Of a stretch of 64,000 bases of DNA, positions 19,965 to 28,526 are shown one piece after another (position 1 is the first letter of the stretch; each line of letters begins with the position of its first letter). The translations under genes were made by a program, and so were the position numbers. A model generated the notes under the pieces. The model was not told where the DNA came from, searched no databases, and saw only the letters and a list, made by a program, of their open reading frames with translations. The stretch covers positions 2,976,001-3,040,000 of the forward strand of contig NZ_CP109592.1 in NCBI RefSeq assembly GCF_036250675.1. The letters are read 5' to 3'. Source of the DNA: Streptomyces sp. NBC_01689. Its GTDB lineage: Bacteria > Actinomycetota > Actinomycetes > Streptomycetales > Streptomycetaceae.

Positions 19965-20624
19965 ATGGCCTCGTCCTCGGACGCCACGGCGTCCACCGGT
20001 CCCACCCCCGTGAACCCCGAAAGCGGTTCCGACCGACGCGGGCGGGTCCGTCTGCGTCGCGCCGCGGTGATGGCGGTGCCCGCCACCGCGATCGCCGCGG
20101 GACTGATGATCCTCACCGCCCAGGGCGCCCTGGGCGTGCAGTTCGCCATCTCCGGCATGCCGTTCGTCGTGACGGCGACGGAGCTGAACGGCACCGGCTT
20201 CGAGCAGTTCGGGAACCTCGACAACATGGCCGAGGACAGCCCGAACGCCGGTGACACCGGCGGCCAGGTCCTGGTCGTCACCTCCGCCATCAAGAGCGCG
20301 ACGCTCACCAAGCTGTGCCAGAGCGTCGACCTGGGCGGCACCAACCTGGTCATCACCGCGGGCGGCGGCTCGGACAAGGTGCAGGCGACGAACCTGACCA
20401 CCGACTCGACCGAGCTGTCGGGCGACGCTTCCTTCGGGAACATCGAGATCGGCAACGACGCGAGCACCCTCGACAAGGCCGGCGTCCAGGGGAACAAGGG
20501 TGTCTTCAGCCAGCAGGCCGACACCGTCCACATCGGCAACCTGCGGCAGACCAACTACGCGACCACCGCTGCGGTGTTCAAGCTGCCGGGCCTCAAGCTC
20601 CGCTTCAGCGGCACGGGTTGCTGA
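19965..20624 (+). CDS. DUF6230 family protein
   Basis: A 219-aa protein with a disordered Ser/Thr N terminus, a basic patch (SDRRGRVRLRRA) and one hydrophobic helix at about 33-57 (AVMAVPATAIAAGLMIL). An extracytoplasmic domain follows (ISGMPFVVTATELNG, TLTKLCQSVDL, HIGNLRQTNYATTAAVFKLPGLKLRF). This matches the Streptomyces DUF6230 family, which is usually paired with DUF6114 as here. GGGAG lies 6 bases before ATG 19965. Its stop overlaps the next ATG by one base. Function not known; some database entries carry an unsupported cholesterol esterase label. Confidence 0.82.
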   Translation: MASSSDATASTGPTPVNPESGSDRRGRVRLRRAAVMAVPATAIAAGLMILTAQGALGVQFAISGMPFVVTATELNGTGFEQFGNLDNMAEDSPNAGDTGGQVLVVTSAIKSATLTKLCQSVDLGGTNLVITAGGGSDKVQATNLTTDSTELSGDASFGNIEIGNDASTLDKAGVQGNKGVFSQQADTVHIGNLRQTNYATTAAVFKLPGLKLRFSGTGC

Positions 20625-21043
20625 TGTCCCGGCTCCGGGATCCGAGGGCGGAATTCCGGCGGTGGCGTGCGCGCCGCCCCTTCTGGGGCGGGCTGCTGCT
20701 CACCCTGGGCGGGGCGGAGATCCTCCTGACCGAGAAGGCGTCCCTCAAGGTCGTCATGCACATCGGCATGCAGGGCCTCGCGGGCTATCTGCTGCCGACG
20801 GTCATGCTCCTGTGCGGACTGCTGATCCTCTTCAACCCCTCGCAGCGCCTGTTCTACTCGGTGCTCGGGATCCTTCTCTCGCTCGGCACCTGGCTCACGT
20901 CCAACCTCGGCGGCTTCTTCGTCGGCCTGCTCCTCGGCGCGGTCGGCAGCTGCATGGCCTTCGGCTGGCTTCCCGACCAGGAACCGCGCAGGCGTCTGCT
21001 GCGCGGGCGCCGACAGCGGCAGACCACGCCGACGAAGGCCTAA
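20624..21043 (+). CDS. DUF6114 family membrane protein
   Basis: A 139-aa integral membrane protein with about four hydrophobic segments (PFWGGLLLTLGGAEILL, GLAGYLLPTVMLLCGLLILF, FYSVLGILLSLGTWL, FFVGLLLGAVGSCMAFGWL) and a basic C-terminal tail (RRRLLRGRRQRQ). It is coupled to DUF6230 by a TGATG overlap, so the two are co-translated and probably form a membrane complex. No catalytic residues recognised. Confidence 0.82.
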   Translation: MSRLRDPRAEFRRWRARRPFWGGLLLTLGGAEILLTEKASLKVVMHIGMQGLAGYLLPTVMLLCGLLILFNPSQRLFYSVLGILLSLGTWLTSNLGGFFVGLLLGAVGSCMAFGWLPDQEPRRRLLRGRRQRQTTPTKA

Positions 21044-21258
21044 CCCCGTACACCGCGCGCGGCACGGGCGTCCGCCCGGCAACCGCGCTGTGCACCGCGC
21101 GGCGGCGCACAGCGCGGGACACCCGCACCGCCCCCGTCCGTTCCGACGGGTGGCGGTCGGGATCGCGGCGGCCGGGGGGCGGCCGGTCCGCGTCGGGCAC
21201 ACGGCCGTACGGACCCACGGCCGCACGTGCCCACGGGCTCACGGGCTCACGACCTCAA

Positions 21259-21358
21259 GGCCTCACAGACACGTACGGACCCGCGGGCGTCACGGCCTCG
21301 CAGCACATGTACGGACCCGCGGCCCCACAGCCGCACGGCCTCACAGACACGTACGGAC
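21259..21358 (+). repeat. 22-bp direct repeats derived from a gene 3' end
   Basis: Identical 22-base copies (begin ggcctcacagacacgtacgg) at 21259-21280 and 21337-21358, with a decayed copy near 21294. The copy at 21337 overlaps the last codons and stop of the 61-aa minus-strand gene, so the other copies are extra pieces of its 3' end. Confidence 0.85.
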
Positions 21359-21526
21359 GAGCCACTCGTCCTCGCTGTAGGCGTCCCTCGCCGGGTCCGG
21401 CGCCGTGGCCGGCCGTTCCTCGACCGTGTCCTCCAGCCGGATCCGCTCCGGAAGCGCGCCGAACCGAGCCCGCCGGACCGCCGCCTCGGCCGCGTCCGGA
21501 CCCTGCTCGTCACTCGTCCTCGTCAT
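21341..21526 (-). CDS. Small conserved hypothetical protein (61 aa)
   Basis: A 61-aa acidic protein: AAEAAVRRARFGALPERI in the middle, then DTVEERPATAPDPARD and a C-terminal WLVRTCL. The ATG at 21526 has GGAGG 5 bases upstream, the best ribosome site in the area; the frame is open further but without a start signal. I recall similar short proteins in other streptomycetes but cannot name a family. It has a Cys two residues from the C terminus. No membrane segment, function unknown. It lies between the DUF6114 gene and the binding lipoprotein, on the opposite strand. Confidence 0.7.
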   Translation of the reverse strand: MTRTSDEQGPDAAEAAVRRARFGALPERIRLEDTVEERPATAPDPARDAYSEDEWLVRTCL

Positions 21527-21793
21527 CCCGTCCTCCTCGTCCCGGTCCTCTCGTCCGATCGTCACAGAGAGGGCGTCACCTGTCAAGACGGTGACGATCC
21601 GCGATCCACCGAAGGCCGGGAGTCGACCGTGCGCACTCACCGCTCATCACCGCTCACTTGACGGCCGCGCGTCACACACGATTGGCTCCGGCCCAACGAG
21701 TCCGACGGTCGGTGCACAACAGCCCGGCGACCGCGCCGACTTGCCTCTCCCCCCGTCCTGCTGCCGGGCCGCACAGCGAGGTGCCGCACTCCC

Positions 21794-22807
21794 ATGAACA
21801 CGTCCCCCACACCTCCCCACTCCCCCGGATCCACGCACGGCACGGTCCTCGTCCTCGCCGTCGCCGGCGCCCTGCTTCTCTCCGGGTGCTCCGGCGGACC
21901 GGACTCGGGCGGGACCACCTCGGCGGCGGGCAGGGCGGGCGCCGGTCACCTCAAGGTCGCTCTGATCACCCACGGCGCGAACGGGGACGCCTTCTGGGAG
22001 CTGGTCCAGAAGGGCGCGCAGGCGGCGGCCGCCAAGGACGACATCGACCTCACCTACGCGAGCGACTCCGACGCTGCGGGACAGGCGAGCCTGGTGCGGG
22101 ACGCCGTCCGCGACCGGGTCGACGGCATCGCGGTGACCCTGGCCAAGCCGGAGGCGATGAAGGGCGCCGTCACCGCGGCCAAGGCCGCGGGCATACCGGT
22201 GGTCGGCCTCAACTCCGGTATCGACGCCTGGCGGTCCGAAGGTCTGCTGGAGTATTTCGGGCAGGACGAGAGCGTCGCGGGCCGGGCACTGGGCGACAAG
22301 CTGGACGAGCTCAAGGCCAAGCACGCCCTGTGCGTCATCCACGAGCAGGGCAACGTCGCCCTGGAGGCGCGCTGCGCCGGGGTGAAGAAGGCCTTCGCCG
22401 GCGACACCGACCTGCTCTATGTCGACGGCACCGACATGAAAGCGGTCACCGCCTCCGTCACCGCCAGACTGCGGCAGGACCCGAGCATCGACGAAGTCGT
22501 GGCGATGGGCGCGCAGTTCGCGCTCGGGGCGGTGAAGTCGGTGAAGGAGGCGGGCAGCAGGGCCGCGGTCGCCACCTTCGACCTCAACAGCAGCCTGGTG
22601 AAGGCGGTGCAGCGCGGGGACGTGCAGTTCGCGGTGGACCAACAGCCCTATCTGCAGGGCTATCTCGCCGTCGACTCGCTCTGGCTCTACCGCTCCAACG
22701 GCAACTTCAGTGGCGGTGGAACGGCACCGGTGCTCACCGGACCGGCGTTCGTCACCAAGGAGAACGTCGCCTCGGTCGCCGAGTTCGCCGCCGACGGCAC
22801 CCGTTGA
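21794..22807 (+). CDS. Sugar-type ABC substrate-binding lipoprotein (orphan)
   Basis: A 337-aa lipoprotein: hydrophobic signal and lipobox LLLSGC (lipid-modified Cys32), then a two-lobed periplasmic-binding-protein type 1 fold (HLKVALITHGANGDAFWELV, GIPVVGLNSGID, CVIHEQGN, VVAMGAQFALGAV, FAVDQQPYLQGYLAVDSLWLY). This resembles ribose/xylose-type binding proteins. No permease or ATPase gene is adjacent. The next gene is the CvnA sensor kinase, 190 bases downstream on the same strand, so it may serve as a sensor partner instead of a transporter component (inference). Confidence 0.88.
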   Translation: MNTSPTPPHSPGSTHGTVLVLAVAGALLLSGCSGGPDSGGTTSAAGRAGAGHLKVALITHGANGDAFWELVQKGAQAAAAKDDIDLTYASDSDAAGQASLVRDAVRDRVDGIAVTLAKPEAMKGAVTAAKAAGIPVVGLNSGIDAWRSEGLLEYFGQDESVAGRALGDKLDELKAKHALCVIHEQGNVALEARCAGVKKAFAGDTDLLYVDGTDMKAVTASVTARLRQDPSIDEVVAMGAQFALGAVKSVKEAGSRAAVATFDLNSSLVKAVQRGDVQFAVDQQPYLQGYLAVDSLWLYRSNGNFSGGGTAPVLTGPAFVTKENVASVAEFAADGTR

Positions 22808-22996
22808 GCCGGTCCCGCGGCTCGTCCGCGGCCCCGTGGGCGACGCCGCGGGCCCCAAGCTTTTCGGACACTCACGGTGCGTACGGGCACTTGTACGGAT
22901 AGCATCCTGCGCACCCCCGGTGCCCCACCGGACACGCGGTCACCCACCGCCCGTCCGCCGAACCGCTCCTCCCCCGCTGATCGCACTAGGACGACG

Positions 22997-25558
22997 ATGT
23001 CTCCACGGACAGGTGCCCGGCGCCGTCTCGGCTCCATACGTCTCTCCCTGATCCTGCTGGCGCTGGTGCCCAGCGTCACCCTCGCCGCCATGTGGGGCGT
23101 GACGACCACGCAGATCTTCTCGGAGGGGCTGCGGCTGCGGGCCCAGACCGAACTGAGCAGGTCCACCGGTGCGATGGGTACCGAGGCGACGCTCGCACTG
23201 CAGCAGGAGCGCAGCCTGTCGGCGGCGTGGCTGGCCTCTCCGCACGGTTCGCGGACCGCGCTGGACCGGCAGCGCCGGACGACGGACGCGGCCGTCGCGA
23301 AACTGGTGCGCCGCTCCGACGACATCAAGAGCGCGCCCGCCCGGATCGGCGACCGGCTCTACTCGGTCCTCGCGTCGGTGGGCAGCCTGGAGTACTACCG
23401 GGGTCAGGTGGACCACCCCACCGACATCACCGCCCAGCAGGCGCTGGACCAGTACACCGCGATCATCGATGGCCAGATCAACGCCTTCCAGGAGCTCTCC
23501 CAGGTCGACGACGGCGACCTCACCTCCCAGGCCGGCCCGCTGATCACACTGGGCAGCGCCGCGGAGCTGGTCGCCCAGGAGGACGCCGAACTCGCGCTGG
23601 CCTGGCCCTCGGGGAAGCTCGACGAGAAGGCCTGGACGCGGTTCGCCCAGCTCGTCGACGTACGGCGCTGGGTCTTCCGGGGCCAGGTCCTCTCCTCGCT
23701 GGACGGCACCGTGAAGTCGCGGGTCGAACGGATCCTGCAGAGCCCGGACTTCAAGACGCTGGAGGACGTCGAGGACCAGGTGATCGCGTCCCGGACGGCC
23801 CACGGCACGGTGGCCCGCACGGTCCGGCTGCCGGACGCGGGCCGGCGCTGGAACGCCGCCCTCGCCAGGATCTCCGGCCAGTACTCGGACCTGATCCGGC
23901 AGCAGACCGCGGGACTGCTCGACCGCAGCGCCGACAAGGCGGACGGGCTGCTGGTCAAGGCCGCGGCGCTGAGCGCGGGCGGACTCGTCGCCCTGCTGCT
24001 GTGCGTCGTGATGTCGTGGCGCATCACGCGCTCGCTCTCCCGGCGGCTGCGCGGTCTACGGCTGGCCACACTCAGCCTGGCCGAGGAGCGGCTGCCCGAC
24101 GTGGTCTCCCGGCTGGACCGGGGCGAGAAGGTGGACGTGGACCTCGCCACCCCGCCGCTGGACTACGGCGGGGACGAACTCGGCCAGGTGGCACAGGCCT
24201 TCAACACCGCGCAGCGCACGGCGGTGCATACCGCGGTGGAACTCGCCGACACCAGACGGGGTTTCCAGAAGGTGATCCTGGGCATCGCCCGGCAGAGCCA
24301 GAACCTGGTCAACCTGCAGCTCAGCAGACTCGACGCGATGGAACGCGAGCACCAGGACCCGCGGATCCTCAAGGGACTGTACGAACTCGACTCCACGGCG
24401 AGCCAGTTGCGCCGCTACGAGGAGAACCTGGTCATCATCAGCGGGGAGCAGCCCCGGCGCAGCTGGACCGAACCGGTCGCGCTGATCGACATCCTGCGCA
24501 GCGCCGTCGGTGAGGTCGCCCAGTACCAGCGGGTCGAGGTGCACGCCGACGACGAGGTCTGCCTCACCCCGCCCGCCGTCGCGGACGTCATCCACCTGCT
24601 GGCCGAGCTCATCGACAACGCCACCGCCTACTCCCCCGCGCCCAGTCCGGTCGGCGTGCGGGCCGCGATGGTGGCCAAGGGGCTGGCGGTGGAGATCGAG
24701 GACCGGGGACTGGGCCTGTCCGAGGAGGACTACGCGGCCTTCAACTCCCAGCTGGCGGTGTCTCCGCAGTTCGACGTCGTGGCGCTCGCCGACGACCTGC
24801 GGCTCGGCATGTTCGTGATCGCCCGCCTCGCCACCCGGCACGGCATCACCGTCACCCTGCGGTCGTCCCCGTACGGCGGGACCACCGCGATCGTGCTGAT
24901 CCCGCACGAGATCGTGGTGTGCGAGACACCCGGCCCGTCCGCCCCGGACACCGACCCCATGGACACCGACCCCATGGACGCCGACCCCATGAACGCCGAC
25001 GCACCCGGGCAGGCCACGGCCGGGACGGGTCCTGACACCGCCGCGGCCGAGGCCCGGCCGGCACACGAACGCACCGGAGAGGCACGGCCTGCCGCCCGCG
25101 CCCGCACGGCCGATCCGGCCGCCTCCCGGTCCGCCGCCTCCCGTCCCGCCGCGCGGCGGGACGGCCTCACCCCGCTGCCGCGCCGGGTGCCGCAGACCAG
25201 CCTGGCCACCGAGCTGAGGGAGGACGCCGGACCGGCGAACGGCGGCCAGGACACGGACGGGCTCTCCGACTTCACCGACCTCGCCGAGTTCACCGCGGAA
25301 CGGGCGGCCTCCTCGCTCGCCGGCTTCCAGCGCGGCACCCTCCGCGCCCGTGACGCCCACGACGACGAGGAGCTCTACGACCCGGGTGAGCAGGACGCGC
25401 GGAAGGAGGAGGACACGCCCGACGGGCCGGGTGCGCGGGGCCCCGCCGCGGAACGCTCCCGGACCACGCCCGCGGACCGCTCGTCGCCCCCGCCCGCGGG
25501 TCACTCGTCGGGCCCGCCCGCAGACCGCTCGTCGACCCCGCCCGCAGACCGCTCGTGA
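22997..25558 (+). CDS. cvnA: Conservon sensor-kinase-like protein CvnA
   Basis: An 853-aa membrane protein. TM1 is at about 14-35; an extracytoplasmic nitrate/nitrite-sensing-type helical domain spans about 60-300; TM2 is at about 317-340; a HAMP-like linker follows; and a GHKL ATPase domain at about 500-640 has the N box at Asn541 (ELIDNATAYS). No standard phospho-acceptor His motif with a paired response regulator is seen, as is usual for conservon kinases. The C-terminal ~200 residues are disordered, with short repeats (DTDPMDTDPMDADPM; SSPPPAGHSSGPPADRSS). ATG 22997 follows AGGA. First gene of cvnABCD. Confidence 0.92.
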   Translation: MSPRTGARRRLGSIRLSLILLALVPSVTLAAMWGVTTTQIFSEGLRLRAQTELSRSTGAMGTEATLALQQERSLSAAWLASPHGSRTALDRQRRTTDAAVAKLVRRSDDIKSAPARIGDRLYSVLASVGSLEYYRGQVDHPTDITAQQALDQYTAIIDGQINAFQELSQVDDGDLTSQAGPLITLGSAAELVAQEDAELALAWPSGKLDEKAWTRFAQLVDVRRWVFRGQVLSSLDGTVKSRVERILQSPDFKTLEDVEDQVIASRTAHGTVARTVRLPDAGRRWNAALARISGQYSDLIRQQTAGLLDRSADKADGLLVKAAALSAGGLVALLLCVVMSWRITRSLSRRLRGLRLATLSLAEERLPDVVSRLDRGEKVDVDLATPPLDYGGDELGQVAQAFNTAQRTAVHTAVELADTRRGFQKVILGIARQSQNLVNLQLSRLDAMEREHQDPRILKGLYELDSTASQLRRYEENLVIISGEQPRRSWTEPVALIDILRSAVGEVAQYQRVEVHADDEVCLTPPAVADVIHLLAELIDNATAYSPAPSPVGVRAAMVAKGLAVEIEDRGLGLSEEDYAAFNSQLAVSPQFDVVALADDLRLGMFVIARLATRHGITVTLRSSPYGGTTAIVLIPHEIVVCETPGPSAPDTDPMDTDPMDADPMNADAPGQATAGTGPDTAAAEARPAHERTGEARPAARARTADPAASRSAASRPAARRDGLTPLPRRVPQTSLATELREDAGPANGGQDTDGLSDFTDLAEFTAERAASSLAGFQRGTLRARDAHDDEELYDPGEQDARKEEDTPDGPGARGPAAERSRTTPADRSSPPPAGHSSGPPADRSSTPPADRS

Positions 25559-25569
25559 AGGACTGAGAA

Positions 25570-25998
25570 ATGACACGCCCCAGCCCCGCCACACACAGCC
25601 AGCTCGACCAGCTGCTCACCGGCCTGGTGGAACGGGTGGCCGACGTGAACCACGCCGTCGTGCTGTCCGAGGACGGACTGGTCGTCAGCAAGTCCACGGC
25701 GTTCGTCCGCGACGACGCCGAGCGGCTGGCGGCGACCGCGTCCGGACTGATGAGCCTGAGCAAGGGGGTCAGCCTGGACTTCCGCGGTGGACCGGTGCGG
25801 CAGGCGCTCATCGAGATGCGCGACAGCTTTCTGATCCTCACCGCCGCGGGCCCCGGCGCCCATCTCGCCGTGCTCACCAACAAGGGCGCGGACGTCGGCG
25901 TGGTGGCCTACCAGATGAACATGCTGGTGAAGAAGATCGGCGAGCACCTCCGGGCCGCGCCGCGCGCGGGCGTCGCAGCCGTCGACAACGGCGAGTGA
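25570..25998 (+). CDS. cvnB: Roadblock/LC7 protein CvnB
   Basis: A 142-aa roadblock/LC7 domain (QLDQLLTGLVERVADVNHAVVLSEDGLVV, LIEMRDSFLILTAAGPGAHLAVL). In conservons and MglB-type systems such proteins regulate the partner small GTPase, here CvnD. It starts 11 bases after cvnA and ends one base before the cvnC start, so one operon. Length is typical. Confidence 0.93.
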   Translation: MTRPSPATHSQLDQLLTGLVERVADVNHAVVLSEDGLVVSKSTAFVRDDAERLAATASGLMSLSKGVSLDFRGGPVRQALIEMRDSFLILTAAGPGAHLAVLTNKGADVGVVAYQMNMLVKKIGEHLRAAPRAGVAAVDNGE

Positions 25999-25999
25999 G

Positions 26000-26356
26000 G
26001 TGAGCGAAGGCGACGCGGCCGGCCGGCTGGTGCGGCCCTTCACGCTGACCGGGGGCCGAACCCGGCCCAGCCGCGCCGACTTCACCCTCATCACGTCGGT
26101 GACCGCCGTGGATCCGCAGCCCGACGGGGCGGCCCGGTCGCAGCCCGAGCACCAGCGGATCGTGCGGCTGTGCGCCCGGCCGGTCGTGGTGGCGGAACTC
26201 GCCGCCCAGCTCGACCTGCCGGTGAGCGTCGTCGTCATCCTGCTCTGCGATCTGCTGGAGGCGGGCCGGATCACGGTCCAGGCCCCGCGCCTCGTCTCCC
26301 GTACCCCGGATCTCGACCTGCTGCAGAAAGTGAGGGACGGCCTTGGCCGGCTCTGA
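26000..26356 (+). CDS. cvnC: DUF742 protein CvnC
   Basis: A 118-aa DUF742 protein: RLVRPFTLTGGRTRP near the N terminus and a winged-helix-like EHQRIVRLCARPVVVAELAAQLDLPVSVV core, ending LLQKVRDGLGRL. GTG 26000 immediately follows the cvnB stop. It is thought to bind DNA or act as an adaptor in the conservon complex, but the biochemical role is not established. Its 3' end overlaps cvnD by 14 bases. Confidence 0.9.
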   Translation: MSEGDAAGRLVRPFTLTGGRTRPSRADFTLITSVTAVDPQPDGAARSQPEHQRIVRLCARPVVVAELAAQLDLPVSVVVILLCDLLEAGRITVQAPRLVSRTPDLDLLQKVRDGLGRL

Positions 26357-27050
26357 CCCCGCCACACGGGGGACTTCGGCACCCGAGCCGACGGACACAC
26401 CCGAGCCACCGGACGCACCCGAGCCGCCGGAGGCGGCCGGGCCCCCGGAGACCCGGCCGGCCCCGCGCACACCACGGGCACCGCGCGCGGCCGGGGCACC
26501 CGAAGCCGTCAAGATCCTGGTCGCCGGAGGATTCGGCGTCGGCAAGACCACCCTGGTCGGATCGGTCAGCGAGATCGCCCCGCTGCGCACCGAGGAGCCC
26601 CTCACCTCCGCCGGCCTGGACGTCGACGACCTCGACGGGATCGAGGCGAAGCGGGCCACCACCGTCGCCCTGGACTTCGGCCGCATCACCCTCAGCCCCG
26701 AACTGGTCCTGTACCTCTTCGGCACCCCGGGCCAGCAGCGGTTCTGGTTCATGTGGAACGACCTCGCGATCGGAGCCCTCGGGGCCGTGGTCCTCATCGA
26801 CGTGCGCCGGCCCGAGTCCAGCTTCGCCGCCGTCGACTTCTTCGAGCGCCGGGGTATCCCGTTCGTCGTGGGTGTCAACGGCTTCCACGGGCGGCATCCG
26901 TACACCCCCGAGGAGATCCGGGACGCCCTGGCCCTGCCGGAAGGAACGCCGGTGCTGCTCTGCGACGCACGGGAGCGGGGGTCGTGCCGGGACGTGTTGA
27001 TCACCCTGATCGACGAGTTGATCGCCTCCTCCACACGCGAAGGGCGGTGA
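26343..27050 (+). CDS. cvnD: Conservon small GTPase CvnD
   Basis: A 235-aa GTP-binding protein with Walker A GGFGVGKTT (Lys68), switch/G3 region FGTPGQQRFWFMW and ADP-ribosylation-factor-like core. It carries an unusual ~55-residue Pro/Glu-rich N-terminal extension (EPTDTPEPPDAPEPPEAAGP). The start is TTG 26343, inside cvnC; no better start exists before the P-loop domain. CvnD proteins cycle with CvnB and, in S. coelicolor cvn loci, influence development and antibiotic production. Last gene of the operon. Confidence 0.92.
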   Translation: MAGSDPATRGTSAPEPTDTPEPPDAPEPPEAAGPPETRPAPRTPRAPRAAGAPEAVKILVAGGFGVGKTTLVGSVSEIAPLRTEEPLTSAGLDVDDLDGIEAKRATTVALDFGRITLSPELVLYLFGTPGQQRFWFMWNDLAIGALGAVVLIDVRRPESSFAAVDFFERRGIPFVVGVNGFHGRHPYTPEEIRDALALPEGTPVLLCDARERGSCRDVLITLIDELIASSTREGR

Positions 27051-27078
27051 CGGCCGGTCGGACGCCGGACACCGCCGC

Positions 27079-27636
27079 TCAGTACGCCGCGAACGTCACC
27101 TCCGCCGTGTCGACCGTCCCGCCGCGACGGCCGGGCGCGCACTCCTCGCGCCAGTAGAGATTGGTGTGCGCGATCACCTGGTCCGGGGACGGCGCGCCGT
27201 ACGCCGTGAGGTCCTCCGTGGTGTGCGCGTCGCCGACCAGCGTCACGTCGTACCCGCGGACCAGGCCTCCGTGCAGCGTCGCGCGGATGCACGCGTCGGT
27301 CTGCGCGCCGGTGACCACGATCCGTCCCACGCCGCGCTCGGCGAGCAGCTTCTCCAGCTCGGTGCTCTCGAAGGAGTCGCCGTAGGTCTTGTGGACGAGG
27401 GGCTCCCCGTCCCGCCGGACCAGCTCCGGCACGTACCGCCAGCTCTCGCTGCCCCGCACGAGGTTGTCGTCGGCGTGCTGCACCCAGACCACCGGCACGT
27501 CCTCCGCCCGGGCCCGGTCCACCAGCGTGTTGATGTTCGCGATCACCTCGTCGCGCCCGTGCGTGCCCGCCATCGCCCCGTTCTGGACGTCGATGACGAG
27601 CAGTGCGGTGTGCGGCCGATCGGGCAGGTTCGTCAT
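27079..27636 (-). CDS. Isochorismatase-family cysteine hydrolase
   Basis: A 185-aa cytosolic hydrolase with the family triad: Asp in LLVIDVQNG, Lys in VHKTYGDSF and nucleophile Cys in GAQTDACIRAT. The family hydrolyses amides or enol ethers (nicotinamide, isochorismate and others), and the substrate here cannot be assigned. ATG 27636 is chosen at the start of the fold; upstream frame is compositional. Convergent with cvnD. Confidence 0.88.
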   Translation of the reverse strand: MTNLPDRPHTALLVIDVQNGAMAGTHGRDEVIANINTLVDRARAEDVPVVWVQHADDNLVRGSESWRYVPELVRRDGEPLVHKTYGDSFESTELEKLLAERGVGRIVVTGAQTDACIRATLHGGLVRGYDVTLVGDAHTTEDLTAYGAPSPDQVIAHTNLYWREECAPGRRGGTVDTAEVTFAAY

Positions 27637-27839
27637 GAGAACTTCCTGTCTCTCGTCGTGGATCTCCGGCGCCACCACAGTAGGACGCACCACTGACAAC
27701 GGCCCGGCACCGGCAACGGCCCGGCAGCGGCCCGGCCCCGTCGCCCGGGCACCGCGTACCGGCAGCCGTGACTTCACCAACTCCCCTGTGCGCGCGTAGC
27801 GTTGGGCTACCGTGGCTCCACCACCGGACCTGGGGGGCA

Positions 27840-28526
27840 GTGGGGTTGGAAGCGCCGGGGAACCGCCGTGTGTGCGTGGCGTACGACGTGGAGGGGTACA
27901 GCGGGCTCGGTCAGGAGGCGCAGTTCGACGTGCAGCGCCGGCTGCGGGCGCTCGTCGACGGCGCCTGTGCCCGAGCGGGACTGTCGCCCGGCGAGTACGA
28001 GACGCAGCCGCAGGGGGACGGCGGCCTCGCGCTGCTGCCGACCGGCGGCAAGGTGGACGAGCCCCGTCTTATCGCCTCGTTCCTGCGGGCGGTGACGGCC
28101 GGACTGGGCGGCGTGAACGGCCTGCGGGACGCGGGAACCCGGATCAGACTGCGGATGGCCCTGCACGAGGGTGTGATCTACCGGGCGGACCACGGCTACG
28201 TGGGGGACGCGGTCGTGGAGGCGTTCCGGATGTGCGACGCCGGACCGGTCCGGGACGCGCTGCGCCGCAATCCCGGGGCGGACCTGGTCCTGGTGGCCGC
28301 CGACCGGATCTACCAGGACGTCCTGCGCCACGGCCATCACGGCATTCCCGGCGACTCCTTCGTCCGTCATCTGCTCCGGGTGAAGCTCTTCGAGGCCCAC
28401 GGCTGGCTCTTCGTGCCGGGCGGCGACAGCGGCCCCGCCCGCGCGGACGGGGAGAGCCCGGACACCCCTTCCGCCTCGTCGCTCGCCGACACGCTCGACG
28501 GCGACCGTCCCTACGACCTGTGGTGA
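27840..28526 (+). CDS. Class III nucleotidyl-cyclase-like protein (operon gene 1 with CHAT protease)
   Basis: About 228 aa, a single cyclase-homology domain. AYDVEGYSG matches the DIxGFT element with the first metal Asp, and QGDGGLALLP matches the second metal Asp. ADHGYVGDAVVEAFRM matches GDxVNxAARL: the transition-state Arg is kept but the Asn is replaced by Val. The metal site is therefore intact while the base/ribose side is atypical, so the product nucleotide (or catalysis itself) is uncertain. GTG 27840 or TTG 27846 follow a gggggg tract; a -10-like TAGCGT lies at 27797. The stop overlaps the next GTG by 4 bases. Soluble, with no sensor domain of its own. Confidence 0.72.
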   Translation: MGLEAPGNRRVCVAYDVEGYSGLGQEAQFDVQRRLRALVDGACARAGLSPGEYETQPQGDGGLALLPTGGKVDEPRLIASFLRAVTAGLGGVNGLRDAGTRIRLRMALHEGVIYRADHGYVGDAVVEAFRMCDAGPVRDALRRNPGADLVLVAADRIYQDVLRHGHHGIPGDSFVRHLLRVKLFEAHGWLFVPGGDSGPARADGESPDTPSASSLADTLDGDRPYDLW

